Positions 1 to 8,309 are shown, counted from the first letter of the stretch. The stretch is 64,000 bases of DNA from GWF2-50-93 sp049297395 (GCA_049297395.1 JBAQUG010000221.1:12240-76239); one strand, 5' to 3'. The notes: generated by a model from the letters alone, not told the origin. A program made the numbers and translations.

Positions 1-254
1 ACCTTTTCGTTGCACCGGATGACAATCCGACCATCGGGCTGATCCTTTGCACGGAGAAAAATGAAACGGTTGCCCGATACTCGGTGCTGAAGGATCGCAA
101 GCAGATTTTCGCCTCCAAATACATGCTCTGCCTGCCGACGGAGGAGCAGCTTCGCATGGAAATCGAAAAAGAGCGTAAGCTGATCGACGCGGCCTCAGAG
201 GAAGATCATCCGCAGGGTAGCGCAGATAAAATCGAAAAAAACATCTGCGGATAA
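1..254 (+). CDS. YhcG/DUF1016-family PDDEXK nuclease, C-terminal part
   Basis: An open frame enters from the left edge (first full codon at 3) and ends with TAA at 252-254, giving 83 residues. The stretch DNPTIGLILCTEKNETVARY followed by LPTEEQLRMEIEKER matches what I know of the C-terminus of the YhcG/DUF1016 PDDEXK nuclease family, whose members occur in restriction and other defence clusters. The catalytic core lies outside the window. The next gene starts 12 bp downstream on the same strand, so the two are probably cotranscribed. Family assignment rests on motif recognition only. Confidence 0.7.
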   Translation, partial: LFVAPDDNPTIGLILCTEKNETVARYSVLKDRKQIFASKYMLCLPTEEQLRMEIEKERKLIDAASEEDHPQGSADKIEKNICG

Positions 255-266
255 AAAGGAAATACG

Positions 267-2846
267 ATGAGCACAGATAAGTTTTTCCCACTGCGACCAA
301 GATCGAGCCCTACGATTTACGCCTACGATGACACCAACCCGCAGTATGCCGGGTTGCTAAAGATCGGCTATACCACGGCGGATGCGCAATCCCGTGTGGC
401 TCAGCAATACCCCACGTTGAAACCCGGCAAACCGCCATACCGGATCGTCCTGGAAGAATCGGCCATGTGCGGAGACGGGTCGGGCTTCACGGATCATGAT
501 GTGCATCGTTACTTGCGGATGATTGGCGTCAAGAATCCGGACGGCGAGTGGTTCTGTTGTAAGGCGGAACAGGTCAAGGCTGCGGTGATTGCGGTACGGA
601 CCGGGCAACTGAACGAAGAAAACCGATCACTTGATTTCAAGATGCGGCCGGAACAGGAAGCGGCGGTTGAAAAGACCATCGTCTATTTCAAGAGTTCCCG
701 CAGAGAGAACAAGAGCAAGCCGCCACACTTCCTTTGGAACGCCAAGATGCGGTTTGGCAAGACTTTTGCCGCCTATCAGTTGGCAAAGAAAATGGGTTGG
801 CGCAAAGTGATGGTGCTGACATTCAAGCCGGCGGTGCAAAATGCGTGGAATGATGACTTGAATCAGCATGTCGATTTCAAGGGCTGGCAGTTCATCTCCT
901 CGCGCGATTTGCCTCCTGAAGGTGCGCCTCACGCAAAGCCGCCGTTCGTATGCTTCGGCTCATTTCAGGACTATCTCGGCAGGAATACAAGTACAGGCGG
1001 AATCAAGACCAAGAACGAATGGGTACATGCGACCAACTGGGATTGCGTGATTCTTGACGAGTATCACTATGGAGCGTGGCGCGAGAACTCCAAGGAGCTG
1101 TTTGAGGCGGAGGACGAGAAAGAAGTAGAGTTCGGCGAAGGGGAAGGCATCGAGGTCTTTGACGAAGAGATCATGCCGATCACGACTGGCGGTTATCTCT
1201 ACCTGTCCGGCACACCGTTCCGGGCTATTGCGACGGGCGAGTTTATTGAGGAACAGATATTCAACTGGACTTACTCAGATGAACAGCGGTTCAAGCAGGA
1301 CTGGAAAGGGGCAAACAATCCCTACGCCGCACTGCCGCGAATGGTCATGTTAACCTATCAAATGCCGGATGCGATTCGGGAAATCGCCAGGCAGGGCGAG
1401 TTCGACGAGTTCGACCTGAACGTCTTCTTTTCAGCAGAAGGCTTGGGCGACAAGGCGAAGTTCAAGTACGAGGAGGAAGTTCAAAAGTGGCTGGACCTGA
1501 TCCGGGGTTCGTTCATGCCGACTAGCGTGGATAACCTGAAGCTCGGCGCGCAGAAACCGCCGATGCCGTTTTCGGATGTGCGGTTGCTGAACGTGCTTTC
1601 TCACACCTTCTGGTTCCTGCCCAGTGTCGCTTCGTGTTATGCCATGCGCAACCTACTGAAGAAAAAGCATAACCGCTTCTATCACGATTACAAGGTGATT
1701 GTGGCGGCCGGAAGCGCCGCTGGCATCGGGGTTGCGGCACTGCCGCCCGTGCTGGAGGGTATGGACGAGCCGCTAAAGACCAAGACGATCACCCTGTCAT
1801 GCGGGAAGCTGACAACAGGCGTAACAGTCAGGCCGTGGACCGGTATTCTCATGCTGCGTAATTCCTCCTCACCTGAAACCTACTTCCAGGCTGCCTTCCG
1901 GGTGCAGTCCCCTTGGACAGTCAGAAATCCCGACGGCGCTTCGCCGAATCAGGAGCAGATCATCAAGGAGGAGTGCTACGTCTTTGACTTCGCGCCTGAC
2001 CGGGCATTGCGGCAGATCGCCGATTACAGTTGCCGTCTGAATGTCAACGAGTCCAATCCCGAGAAGAAAGTTGAGGAGTTCATCAGTTTCCTGCCCGTCC
2101 TAGCCTATGACGGCAGTTCCATGAAACAGATTGACGCCGCCGGTATTTTGGATATGGCCATGAGCGGCACAACCGCCACACTGCTTGCGCGGCGCTGGGA
2201 GAGTGCATTGCTGGTGAATGTGGACAATGACACGCTCAGACGCCTCATGGACAATCCCAAAGCCATGGAAGCCCTTAGGAGCATCGAGGGATTCCGGAAT
2301 CTGAACCAGGACATCGAGACCATCATCAACAAGTCCGAAGCGGTAAAGAAGGCGCGGAAGGAAGCCAATGACGAAGAACTTTCCGCCAAGGAAAAGAAGG
2401 AACTGACCGAGGAAGAGAAAGAGTACAAGGGCAAGAGAAGGGAGATTCAGGAGAAGCTCATCAAGTTTGCCACGCGGATACCAATCTTCATGTACCTGAC
2501 CGACTACCGCGAGCGATGCTTGAAAGATGTTATCACGCAATTGGAGCCGAAGTTATTCAAGAAAGTCACCGGATTGACCATGAAGGACTGTGAGTTGCTC
2601 TTGAGTATTAACGTCTTCAATAGCGGAAAGATGAATGAGGCGGTATTAGGGTTTAAACGGTACGAGGATGCCAGTTTGAGTTACACCGGCATCAACAAGC
2701 ACGAGGGCGAAGACATCGGGCTTTATGACACGGTATTGACCCGCAGGGATGCGCAAATGGTGTTTGAGAATGCCACCGCCGAAGAAGTATATGGAGCTAT
2801 GAAAGGAAAGGGCCAACAAAACGTTCGAAAAACGATAGAGGGATAG
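267..2846 (+). CDS. GIY-YIG nuclease fused to superfamily-2 (ResIII-like) helicase
   Basis: 859 residues. Residues about 15-115 (IYAYDD...LLKIGYTT, ending DGEWF) look like a T5orf172-type GIY-YIG nuclease domain. A helicase follows: Walker A RFGKT with Lys165, Walker B DEYH (Asp264, Glu265), motif III as SGTPF, and motifs V/VI as TTGVTVRPW...FQAAFRVQSPW. The C-terminal third (about 700-760) is charged and probably coiled-coil. This is the layout of a restriction-type translocase with its own nuclease. It starts 12 bp after the YhcG-like gene with AAAAGGAAATACG as ribosome site, and an HNH-like stub begins 2 bp after its stop, so the block reads as part of a restriction or defence operon. A partner methyltransferase is not visible; it may lie left of the window. 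Confidence 0.8.
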   Translation: MSTDKFFPLRPRSSPTIYAYDDTNPQYAGLLKIGYTTADAQSRVAQQYPTLKPGKPPYRIVLEESAMCGDGSGFTDHDVHRYLRMIGVKNPDGEWFCCKAEQVKAAVIAVRTGQLNEENRSLDFKMRPEQEAAVEKTIVYFKSSRRENKSKPPHFLWNAKMRFGKTFAAYQLAKKMGWRKVMVLTFKPAVQNAWNDDLNQHVDFKGWQFISSRDLPPEGAPHAKPPFVCFGSFQDYLGRNTSTGGIKTKNEWVHATNWDCVILDEYHYGAWRENSKELFEAEDEKEVEFGEGEGIEVFDEEIMPITTGGYLYLSGTPFRAIATGEFIEEQIFNWTYSDEQRFKQDWKGANNPYAALPRMVMLTYQMPDAIREIARQGEFDEFDLNVFFSAEGLGDKAKFKYEEEVQKWLDLIRGSFMPTSVDNLKLGAQKPPMPFSDVRLLNVLSHTFWFLPSVASCYAMRNLLKKKHNRFYHDYKVIVAAGSAAGIGVAALPPVLEGMDEPLKTKTITLSCGKLTTGVTVRPWTGILMLRNSSSPETYFQAAFRVQSPWTVRNPDGASPNQEQIIKEECYVFDFAPDRALRQIADYSCRLNVNESNPEKKVEEFISFLPVLAYDGSSMKQIDAAGILDMAMSGTTATLLARRWESALLVNVDNDTLRRLMDNPKAMEALRSIEGFRNLNQDIETIINKSEAVKKARKEANDEELSAKEKKELTEEEKEYKGKRREIQEKLIKFATRIPIFMYLTDYRERCLKDVITQLEPKLFKKVTGLTMKDCELLLSINVFNSGKMNEAVLGFKRYEDASLSYTGINKHEGEDIGLYDTVLTRRDAQMVFENATAEEVYGAMKGKGQQNVRKTIEG

Positions 2847-2847
2847 C

Positions 2848-3048
2848 GTGAGCAATTCAGACCTTGATAAATATCTTACTGCTTTTTGTTCGCTTCATCT
2901 CAATAGTCGACATTCGGGTCTGGCACCATATTCATTCATATTCATTATATTATACACTTACTGCCGTCCCATGGATGAATGGATTGCCGGATGGTTGCGT
3001 ATCAAAGACATAAGAATAGAACAATCCTGTAACAAATTCGCAAAATGA
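2848..3048 (+). pseudogene. Stub of an HNH-type restriction endonuclease gene
   Basis: A GTG-initiated frame of 66 codons begins 2 bp after the helicase stop codon, as expected for a coupled downstream gene. Its first 29 residues (LDKYLTAFCSLHLNSRHSGL then APYS) resemble the N-terminus of HNH-type restriction endonucleases, which often begin with a LxxYLxxFxxLxVNRxxGxxAPHKPxLLL pattern. After APYS the resemblance stops and the rest looks like random translation. I read it as the 5' end of a third operon gene whose remainder was deleted. A short unrelated protein is possible. Confidence 0.35.
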
Positions 3049-3124
3049 CTTTTCCGTTTTTTGCATACAGGATAGCCCTTTTAGATTTTCTTTGAACTCA
3101 AACCCATTCATCCAACAATCCATC

Positions 3125-3150
3125 CATCCGTCATCCTGTGGGATGACTCT
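3125..3150. repeat. 26-bp hairpin repeat, inverted copy at 37256-37281
   Basis: The 26 bp here are the exact reverse complement of 37256-37281. The core TCATCC-TGTG-GGATGA forms a 6-bp stem with a 4-nt loop. It lies in the 173-bp gap between the restriction-like cluster and the UroD gene, which otherwise shows no coding content. Confidence 0.6.
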
Positions 3151-3221
3151 GGAATAAGGTCGTATACATGTGACGCCGTGGCATCCAACTTCCTTGGACA
3201 GTCAACTGAGAACTCCTTCCT

Positions 3222-4382
3222 TCATCCTCCGAGCTCGATGCAGCGTTTCCTATAATGGAGATAATTCTCATAGGGTGTTTCTTCCGGAACCCCGTGATCT
3301 ATTGTCGGAATATATCCGCCGCGTTCCCGTAGAGGTGGAATGATTCTCTCCACCATCTCGTCTATATCCTTCTTGCTTTTTGCGAGAATCCGTTTGTCCA
3401 TGCCTCCGCTCATGACAAGATTCGGGTATTCCCTGCCTGTCCTGACGACATCGCATCCCGATGCTACTTCGAACGGACTCATCACATCCATTCTAATTTT
3501 TTCCGTATAAACGGGAATGACAGGATCTGCAAATCCATCCGTGTCAATCTGGACGTACAGGTGGCGCTCATTGTCGATCTGCCTTTTTTTGAGGTTGGAA
3601 ACGAGCTGCTGATAATATGGAGTCAGGAATTCCTTCATCATGTCCGGGGAGACCAGCGGGCCATGGTTGTAGCAGATGTCCTCGGCAAAATAAATTTCAT
3701 CGATGGTAACATGCTTCTGGTGCCTAGCAATGACTGAATCCGCCAGGTTGAACCATGTCTTCATGCAGTCATGGATGAGATCTGGCGTGTCGTAGAACAT
3801 GAAAAGCAATTCACCGGGACCGATAAGGCTTCTCAGGAACATAAAGCCTCCGATGAGATTCTGCGTAATGATATATCCTTCCTTTGCCGCACCTATTGCC
3901 TTTGGAATTGAATCTGCTATTGCCTTGATGCGCTCGGGGGTGTCCGGCGTGAGCCTCCATTTCACATTCTGCTCCCAGGTCTTCCAATCTTTCACAGGGT
4001 GGTCTATGTATTCCGGCATATATCCTGAACGCCTTCCCTTGAAGAAGAGGACATGGCGGCCTGCGTAATCCTGCACAACCTCGCATTCACCCCGGTCCTC
4101 AATTACCTTATCTTCGAAGATAGGGAAGAACTGGGCTTCACACCAGCCGAGCTGGCCAAGTCCGCGATTACCCTGTGGATCATATGAGAATAGCTTTTCC
4201 AGGGGGACATCCTGCGGCATTCCCTGCTCCTTCCAGCGTTCCAGGCAGTAGAATCCGAATTCACGCCTGAGCAGCGGAGCTCCCGGAACCATATTGTAGG
4301 CGGCGCGCAGCTTCTTCGCGCCGGGTACTGTTTTTTCCTCGGGAAGAAGCCCATGTATTCCATCCAAAATCTTATTCTTCAT
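3222..4382 (-). CDS. Uroporphyrinogen decarboxylase-like (UroD/MtaA superfamily) protein
   Basis: 386 residues from the preferred start. The frame can be read from ATG 4397, but GGAGG sits within those first codons, 7-8 nt before ATG 4382 (MKNKILDGIHGLL), so 4382 is the likely start. The features are those of the UroD-like family expanded in Lentisphaerota and Planctomycetes: the YAEDICYNHGPLVSP segment, a LYVQIDTDGFAD stretch in place of the usual HxDG/HSCG block, and a C-terminal GGYIPTIDHGVPEETPYENY motif. In related enzymes this fold either decarboxylates uroporphyrinogen or transfers methyl groups between corrinoids and cofactors; a methyltransfer-type role is likelier here because no haem genes are nearby. 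No signal peptide, so cytoplasmic. Divergent from the AraC gene at 4510, its probable regulator. Confidence 0.75.
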   Translation of the reverse strand: MKNKILDGIHGLLPEEKTVPGAKKLRAAYNMVPGAPLLRREFGFYCLERWKEQGMPQDVPLEKLFSYDPQGNRGLGQLGWCEAQFFPIFEDKVIEDRGECEVVQDYAGRHVLFFKGRRSGYMPEYIDHPVKDWKTWEQNVKWRLTPDTPERIKAIADSIPKAIGAAKEGYIITQNLIGGFMFLRSLIGPGELLFMFYDTPDLIHDCMKTWFNLADSVIARHQKHVTIDEIYFAEDICYNHGPLVSPDMMKEFLTPYYQQLVSNLKKRQIDNERHLYVQIDTDGFADPVIPVYTEKIRMDVMSPFEVASGCDVVRTGREYPNLVMSGGMDKRILAKSKKDIDEMVERIIPPLRERGGYIPTIDHGVPEETPYENYLHYRKRCIELGG

Positions 4383-4470
4383 ATAAATATCCTCCATTGT
4401 TAAAGAGTTTAAAGATATGCCTGCCCCTTGTGTCAGCCACGAAAATAATCATTTATGCATTAAAATGGAA

Positions 4471-4509
4471 TAGACAAAACGGCATAAAGAATATATAATT
4501 CGGCATATT
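4471..4509 (+). promoter_or_regulatory. Promoter of the AraC gene, predicting a near-leaderless mRNA
   Basis: TAGACA (4471-4476), a 17-bp spacer and TATAAT (4494-4499) form a near-consensus sigma-70-type promoter. Start codon ATG 4510 is only 10 bp after the -10 box, so transcription should begin within a few bases of the AUG and no Shine-Dalgarno sequence fits. The gap 4383-4509 also holds the divergent UroD promoter, which I could not place. Confidence 0.55.
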
Positions 4510-5358
4510 ATGAAAAAGCCATCATTGCCCACAGGAAACAACGAATGTTCAATGGCGCCGGGTCCCGCAGGGATAAGCGCAATGAACCTCAAGTGCGTAT
4601 GGAAGGTCGATGAAGGTCCGTCCTATGACTGCTCCTGCGACAAGGGAAGCCAGAGGGAGCTTATCGCGATAAGGACGCTTGAAGGCGCTGGCAGGATATA
4701 TATAAAGGACTCGGGCATCATCGATATGCCGTCAACTTCTCTGCTTGTCGTGGAGGCGAACAAAATCAAGCGCTATCATTGCGCCGCAGAAAGATGGCGC
4801 TTCTGGTGGTTTGAATTTACAGTTTCCGGTTCCCTTCCCTTTCCTCTTTATTCCTTGATGCATGTAAAGGAAGAATCAGACGAGGAAAAGAAATTAAGGG
4901 GACTTTTCCTGAACCTGCTGCATAAGAGTTATATGCTTAGATGCAGGGCTTCGGCTCTTTTCACAGGCATCGTCTATGAATGGATCGGAACTTGGAACAG
5001 GGACAGGAAAACCACGCCAGCACAAGAGGCTCTTGAACGTGTGATCGCTCTCATGCACCAGAGGATACGGAAAGGATTTCCAGTAAGGGAAATGGCGAAG
5101 ATCGCATGTCTGAGCGAGAGAGGTTTCCGTCAGACATTCACCGCTGAGACCGGATTATCACCGAAAAAATATTTTGACAGGATCCGTCTTGAACAGGCCC
5201 GCAGCCTTCTTGATCTCGGAGTCTATTCCGTTTCAGAAGTGTCGGAAAGGCTTGGTTATGCCAATCCATTTCATCTCAGCAGGGCATTCAAGGATTATTA
5301 CGGGGTGGCTCCTTCAAAGGTTTCCAGAAAGGACATAGCCACCTTGAAACTATTATGA
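4510..5358 (+). CDS. AraC-family transcriptional regulator
   Basis: 282 residues. The C-terminal about 100 residues carry two helix-turn-helix motifs: MAKIACLSERGFRQTFTAET and the typical AraC signature VSERLGYANPFHLSRAFKDY. The N-terminal half is a sugar-sensing-type beta-barrel region with little recognisable detail. It is divergent from the UroD-like gene at 3222-4382 with about 125 bp between them, the usual position for a local activator. The start is set by the promoter immediately upstream and the lack of a ribosome site. The effector is unknown. Confidence 0.85.
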   Translation: MKKPSLPTGNNECSMAPGPAGISAMNLKCVWKVDEGPSYDCSCDKGSQRELIAIRTLEGAGRIYIKDSGIIDMPSTSLLVVEANKIKRYHCAAERWRFWWFEFTVSGSLPFPLYSLMHVKEESDEEKKLRGLFLNLLHKSYMLRCRASALFTGIVYEWIGTWNRDRKTTPAQEALERVIALMHQRIRKGFPVREMAKIACLSERGFRQTFTAETGLSPKKYFDRIRLEQARSLLDLGVYSVSEVSERLGYANPFHLSRAFKDYYGVAPSKVSRKDIATLKLL

Positions 5359-5477
5359 GACGATTAGCAGTGGTTATGCCTGTCAGAGGTTTCCATCCTT
5401 GACTTTACCTGCTTGCATGGTTAGTTTTCCTTGTGTTGTTTTTATGATATCGGGCAATTTTAACGGCAGTGTTTATT

Positions 5478-5900
5478 ATGAGCGAATGCATAATTGAGAA
5501 GAAAGCGATTACCGATAATATTGAAGAATTGAGCACGCTTTCCGATCTGGCCTTGCAGAAATTCAATATTCCGGAGAACAAGCGCCAGGAACTGATGATG
5601 GCACTGGATGAGGCCATCACAAATATCGTACTTCACGGATACTCCGGCAAAGATGGCGATATAAAAATCGTGATAGCCCGGAAGAATGAGTATGTGACGG
5701 TGGAACTGGTGGACAGCGGGAGGGTATTTGATCCCACCGCCTTTCCCGAACCCGACTTGAATGTCCCTATCGAGGAAAGAAAGATCGGAGGAATGGGTGT
5801 TCCACTCATCAGGAAATTCACGGACGGCATGGAATATTATCACAGCAATGGAATCAATCATTTTATTCTAACAAAAAAAACAGGGGTGGCAAATGGCTGA
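5478..5900 (+). CDS. Anti-sigma factor serine kinase (RsbW/SpoIIAB-like HATPase)
   Basis: About 140 residues from ATG 5478; a GTG at 5469 in frame is less likely. It has the GHKL ATP-binding motifs: N box ALDEAITNIVLHGY, G1 box ELVDSGRVFDP and G2 box KIGGMGVPLI. Proteins of this size and pattern bind a sigma factor or other partner and phosphorylate a STAS-domain antagonist. The next gene, overlapping by 8 bp, encodes such a STAS protein, so the two form a partner-switching module. No sigma factor gene is adjacent. The ribosome site is weak. Confidence 0.85.
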   Translation: MSECIIEKKAITDNIEELSTLSDLALQKFNIPENKRQELMMALDEAITNIVLHGYSGKDGDIKIVIARKNEYVTVELVDSGRVFDPTAFPEPDLNVPIEERKIGGMGVPLIRKFTDGMEYYHSNGINHFILTKKTGVANG

Positions 5901-6243
5901 AAGACTTCAGATAATAGAGGAAAAGCGAAAAGGCGTCAATATCCTGCGAATCAGGAATACGGTGCTGCTTGAACCGCAGGCTGCCGATGAAATGACGAAA
6001 ATCCTTTCTGATGCATTTGATTCAGGATCGCTGAAAGTCATTATAAACATCGCAAACGTGACAAGGATGTCAAGCCTGTTTTTCCGGTCCTTCATCATCG
6101 CCGGGAAAAAAGCCAAGGAGAAAAATGCCGTCATGATCTTCTGCAATGTTTCTCCGACAATCAAAGCCGGTTTTGACATGATGGGGCTCGGAGCCTACTT
6201 CAAGATCTACCCTGAAGAGTCAAATGCCCTTGATAACATTTAG
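5893..6243 (+). CDS. STAS-domain anti-sigma factor antagonist
   Basis: 116 residues, a single STAS domain. The segment VIINIANVTRMSSLFFRSFI corresponds to the conserved loop of SpoIIAA/RsbV proteins, where one of the two serines of MSS would be the phosphorylation site; the usual preceding aspartate (D in D-S-S/T families) is replaced. Its start overlaps the end of the kinase gene by 8 bp, indicating translational coupling. The stop codon TAG (6241-6243) uses the first base of the inverted-repeat element that follows, so the last residues may have been altered by that insertion, though the length is normal. Confidence 0.8.
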   Translation: MAERLQIIEEKRKGVNILRIRNTVLLEPQAADEMTKILSDAFDSGSLKVIINIANVTRMSSLFFRSFIIAGKKAKEKNAVMIFCNVSPTIKAGFDMMGLGAYFKIYPEESNALDNI

Positions 6244-6398
6244 GGTCCGCTAAAAAATAACTTGGGTATTTGCTGGCGAAGATTTCGGATGGATTATCAT
6301 GGTGCGAAAGAGGAACATATCTAAAGATATTTGACGATTGAGCAACGTGATAAGCGGCCGGAAGAACGCCAGCCCCTTGGGACGTGAATCCATGCATT

Positions 6399-6439
6399 GT
6401 ACGTATTCAGTAAACTACTCTTGTTTACTGAATCCGTAC
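6399..6439. repeat. 41-bp palindrome, subfamily B
   Basis: Arms of 17 bp (GTACGTATTCAGTAAAC and its complement with one mismatch) around a 7-bp spacer. The arm matches subfamily A (GTAAATATTCACTGAAC) at 13 of 17 positions, so both are variants of one 17-7-17 design. Located inside the MITE-like element. Confidence 0.7.
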
Positions 6440-6484
6440 TCCAAATAAAATATGAGGAACTGTTCATTTCGCGTTTTATTAGAT

Positions 6485-6525
6485 GTAAAGATTCACTGAA
6501 CGAACATGGTTCAGTGAATCTTTAC
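6485..6525. repeat. 41-bp palindrome, subfamily A
   Basis: Perfect 17-bp inverted repeat (GTAAAGATTCACTGAAC) around the spacer GAACATG. It is the same 17-7-17 design as copies at 24375, 24715, 31288 and 59124. No T-tract follows, so a terminator role is not supported. Confidence 0.75.
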
Positions 6526-6585
6526 CGCCTGTATCTCCCGTCAAATGCCCAAGTTATTTTTTAGCGGGCCCTTAGTTCATGACAA

Positions 6586-7151
6586 TCAATATCTTGCAAT
6601 GGTTTCTAGGATTAGATCGTATGTTCTTTCCGTCTGGGACAGCATGAACTTGTAATACTTCTTTTCATTGCCCTGGACTGTCTTAGGCACAGGATCAGGC
6701 ATAACCTGCTGGAAATTGCTACGGTAGCCATGGCAGCTGCTGTAGTCCATCTTATATTTCGAATTCATCCATTGCTCGGTCAGGATTTTTTTCGAAAGGT
6801 CTTCGCGTGAGGCCTTGTTGCCAGGAAGCTCCATGGGACAGGATCACGTCGTATTTCGAGCTGCTGACCGGCTTGATGGAAAGATCATACCTTTTGTTCT
6901 GGGAATCCAAGGCATAGCACTTGCTCATGTCGAAATGGGGGGCCGGTGAAACCCTCGAAATAGAAACCATGCAGGCTGAAGCCCTGGGGATTGATTGCAA
7001 CCTGGTAGACGACGGTCGCCTTGCCGTCGGGCTGCGGTGAAAGCGACACCTCGGCGAACTCCCAGTCTATCGCCATGGATGCCACGGCTGTGGACACCAA
7101 AAGCAGGAACGACAGCAATATTTTACCGATGATTGGAAATTTTGAATTCAT
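6586..7151 (-). pseudogene. Frameshifted gene for a small secreted protein
   Basis: Three overlapping frames on the minus strand join into one protein. The first (from ATG 7151) starts MNSKFPIIGKILLSFLLLVS, a clear signal peptide, and runs to GFYFEGFTGPP. The frame then shifts near 6940 and continues FDMSKCYALDSQNKRYDLSI to ILSHG, and shifts again near 6835 to PGNKASREDLSKKILTEQ up to the end at 6586. The rebuilt product is about 185 residues, exported, of unknown function. Two frameshifts suggest a decayed gene; sequencing error is the alternative. It lies right next to the MITE-like element. Confidence 0.6.
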
Positions 7152-7188
7152 AGCTTAAAGATAAGACGTTATCAATTGAAAGTCAAAA

Positions 7189-7497
7189 TCATAGTTTTGA
7201 AGTCGCCGATATTTCACCCATGTCTATTTTCATTTTGAAATTCCTGACGGTCAGAATTTCGATCCCCTTGTCGGCAATCTGATAAATGATCCTGTAATTT
7301 CCATGTATTATTTCCCGGATTGCGGAATTATTGATTTCAGGAACAATCCGTCCGCTTTCCGGAAAAGCTTCAAGCCGTTTGACGGAGTTGAAAATCTTCC
7401 TGACCCACTTTACGGCCTCGGCGCTGCTGTCCTGAGAAATATATGAAGCTGTCTCAGCTACTCTGTCAATTGCCAGTGGAGACCAGGTTATCTTCAT
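7189..7497 (-). CDS. RelE/ParE-superfamily toxin
   Basis: 102 residues with the ParE pattern: WSPLAIDRVAETASYISQDS near the N-terminus, the EAFPESGRIVPE segment, and a C-terminal REIIHGNYRIIYQI strand. ParE-type toxins act on DNA gyrase and RelE types on ribosome-bound mRNA; the sequence fits ParE better. The start ATG overlaps the end of the antitoxin gene by 4 bp, the normal antitoxin-first layout of these operons. Confidence 0.85.
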   Translation of the reverse strand: MKITWSPLAIDRVAETASYISQDSSAEAVKWVRKIFNSVKRLEAFPESGRIVPEINNSAIREIIHGNYRIIYQIADKGIEILTVRNFKMKIDMGEISATSKL

Positions 7498-7775
7498 GAC
7501 ACGATCTTATCCATGACGGTCTTTAACGCGGATTCATGGGACATCCCCTTTCCGTCTGCAAACTGTTTTCTCGCTGTTCCAATATCATCCACGAGTTCAA
7601 GATGTTCGATGAGATCCTCGTATTCGTCAACCCCGAGAAGGACAGCAGCTGACTTTCCGTGCTGTGTCACTACAATCGGACGCCTTGTCATTTTGACTTT
7701 GTTTATCAGTCCGGTTGCATTGGCCCTGAACTTAGACAAGGGATAGACATCCTCATTTAAAAGTATCCTGTTCAT
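7494..7775 (-). CDS. Phd/YefM-family antitoxin
   Basis: About 93 residues from ATG 7775 (MNRILLNEDVYPLSKFRANA); an in-frame TTG at 7802 would add nine residues. The N-terminal SKFRANATGLINKVKMTRRP with IVVTQHGKSAAVLLGVDEYE is the DNA-binding fold of Phd/YefM antitoxins. The C-terminus would wrap the ParE-like toxin encoded next. The gene probably represses its own operon through the palindrome just upstream. Confidence 0.85.
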   Translation of the reverse strand: MNRILLNEDVYPLSKFRANATGLINKVKMTRRPIVVTQHGKSAAVLLGVDEYEDLIEHLELVDDIGTARKQFADGKGMSHESALKTVMDKIVS

Positions 7776-7796
7776 AAGATTTTTCTCGCTTATATC

Positions 7797-7812
7797 GTAC
7801 AATTATTTGTAC
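7797..7812. promoter_or_regulatory. Candidate antitoxin operator palindrome
   Basis: GTACAATTATTTGTAC is a 6-4-6 inverted repeat lying 22 bp before the antitoxin ATG. Phd/YefM proteins bind short palindromes overlapping their own promoter, and this is the only one in the upstream gap. Confidence 0.45.
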
Positions 7813-7870
7813 ATAATATTGCACCAAATAAAGATTTTTCAAAAAAATAATAAAATTTTCTTTTCCCGGC

Positions 7871-7912
7871 TTGCATCGCCGTGTTATATGTGTATTATTA
7901 CACTAATACACA
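7871..7912 (+). promoter_or_regulatory. Promoter and GntR/YtrA-type operator abutting the start codon
   Basis: TTGCAT (7871-7876), 16 bp, TATTAT (7893-7898) form a plausible promoter. A perfect inverted repeat TGTGTATTA-N6-TAATACACA occupies 7889-7912, covering the -10 box and predicted start of transcription and touching ATG 7913. The expected 5' leader is only some 7 nt with no ribosome site. The repeat resembles operators of YtrA-type GntR repressors, so autorepression is likely. Confidence 0.65.
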
Positions 7913-8305
7913 ATGATTATAACAATTGACACGCACAGTGGAATGCCTATTTTCCGGCAGATATTAGACCAGATAAGCCGGCAGATCCTGACTGGACAGC
8001 TCAAAACCGGCGAACAGCTGCCTCCTATCAGGGAATTCTCCGCCGAACTCAAGATAAATCCCATGACCCTCAGCAAGACCTACTCCATACTGGAATCGGA
8101 AGGCTACCTCGAAAGACGAAGAGGAATAGGACTTTTTGTGAAGAAGATGGAAACTTCAGAAAGTTCATCGGTCAAAACAGAACTCGCGGAGGAAATCCTC
8201 AAGACTGCGGCTGTCAATATTTCCCAGCTTGGAATCAATGAGGATACCGCCTTGAAGATTTTCTCCAGACACTACAGGAAATATAAAAGCAAAATGGAGG
8301 AGTGA
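7913..8305 (+). CDS. GntR-family (YtrA-like) repressor of the ABC operon
   Basis: 130 residues. The N-terminal winged helix reads MPIFRQILDQISRQILTGQL, then GEQLPPIREFSAELKINPMT, the YtrA-subfamily GntR signature; the C-terminal tail is short, about 50 residues, as in YtrA rather than in the large-effector-domain subfamilies. It is followed after 4 bp by an ABC ATPase and then a permease, the standard YtrA-type arrangement in which the repressor controls a drug, peptide or envelope-stress exporter. ATG 7913 is supported by the conserved MIITID start typical of the family. Confidence 0.88.
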   Translation: MIITIDTHSGMPIFRQILDQISRQILTGQLKTGEQLPPIREFSAELKINPMTLSKTYSILESEGYLERRRGIGLFVKKMETSESSSVKTELAEEILKTAAVNISQLGINEDTALKIFSRHYRKYKSKMEE

Positions 8306-8309
8306 TATC

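Larger units (their letters stand above)
6243..6571. mobile_element. 329-bp MITE-like element with 30-bp terminal inverted repeats
   Basis: The ends 6243-6272 and 6542-6571 are inverted repeats of 30 bp with two mismatches, beginning GGG[T/C]CCGCTAAAAAATAAC. A 3-bp direct repeat TTA flanks them (6240-6242 and 6572-6574), which would fit a TNA-type target duplication as made by some IS5-group transposases. The interior has no transposase gene but holds two 41-bp palindromes (6399-6439 and 6485-6525). The parent transposon cannot be identified from this window. Confidence 0.7.
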
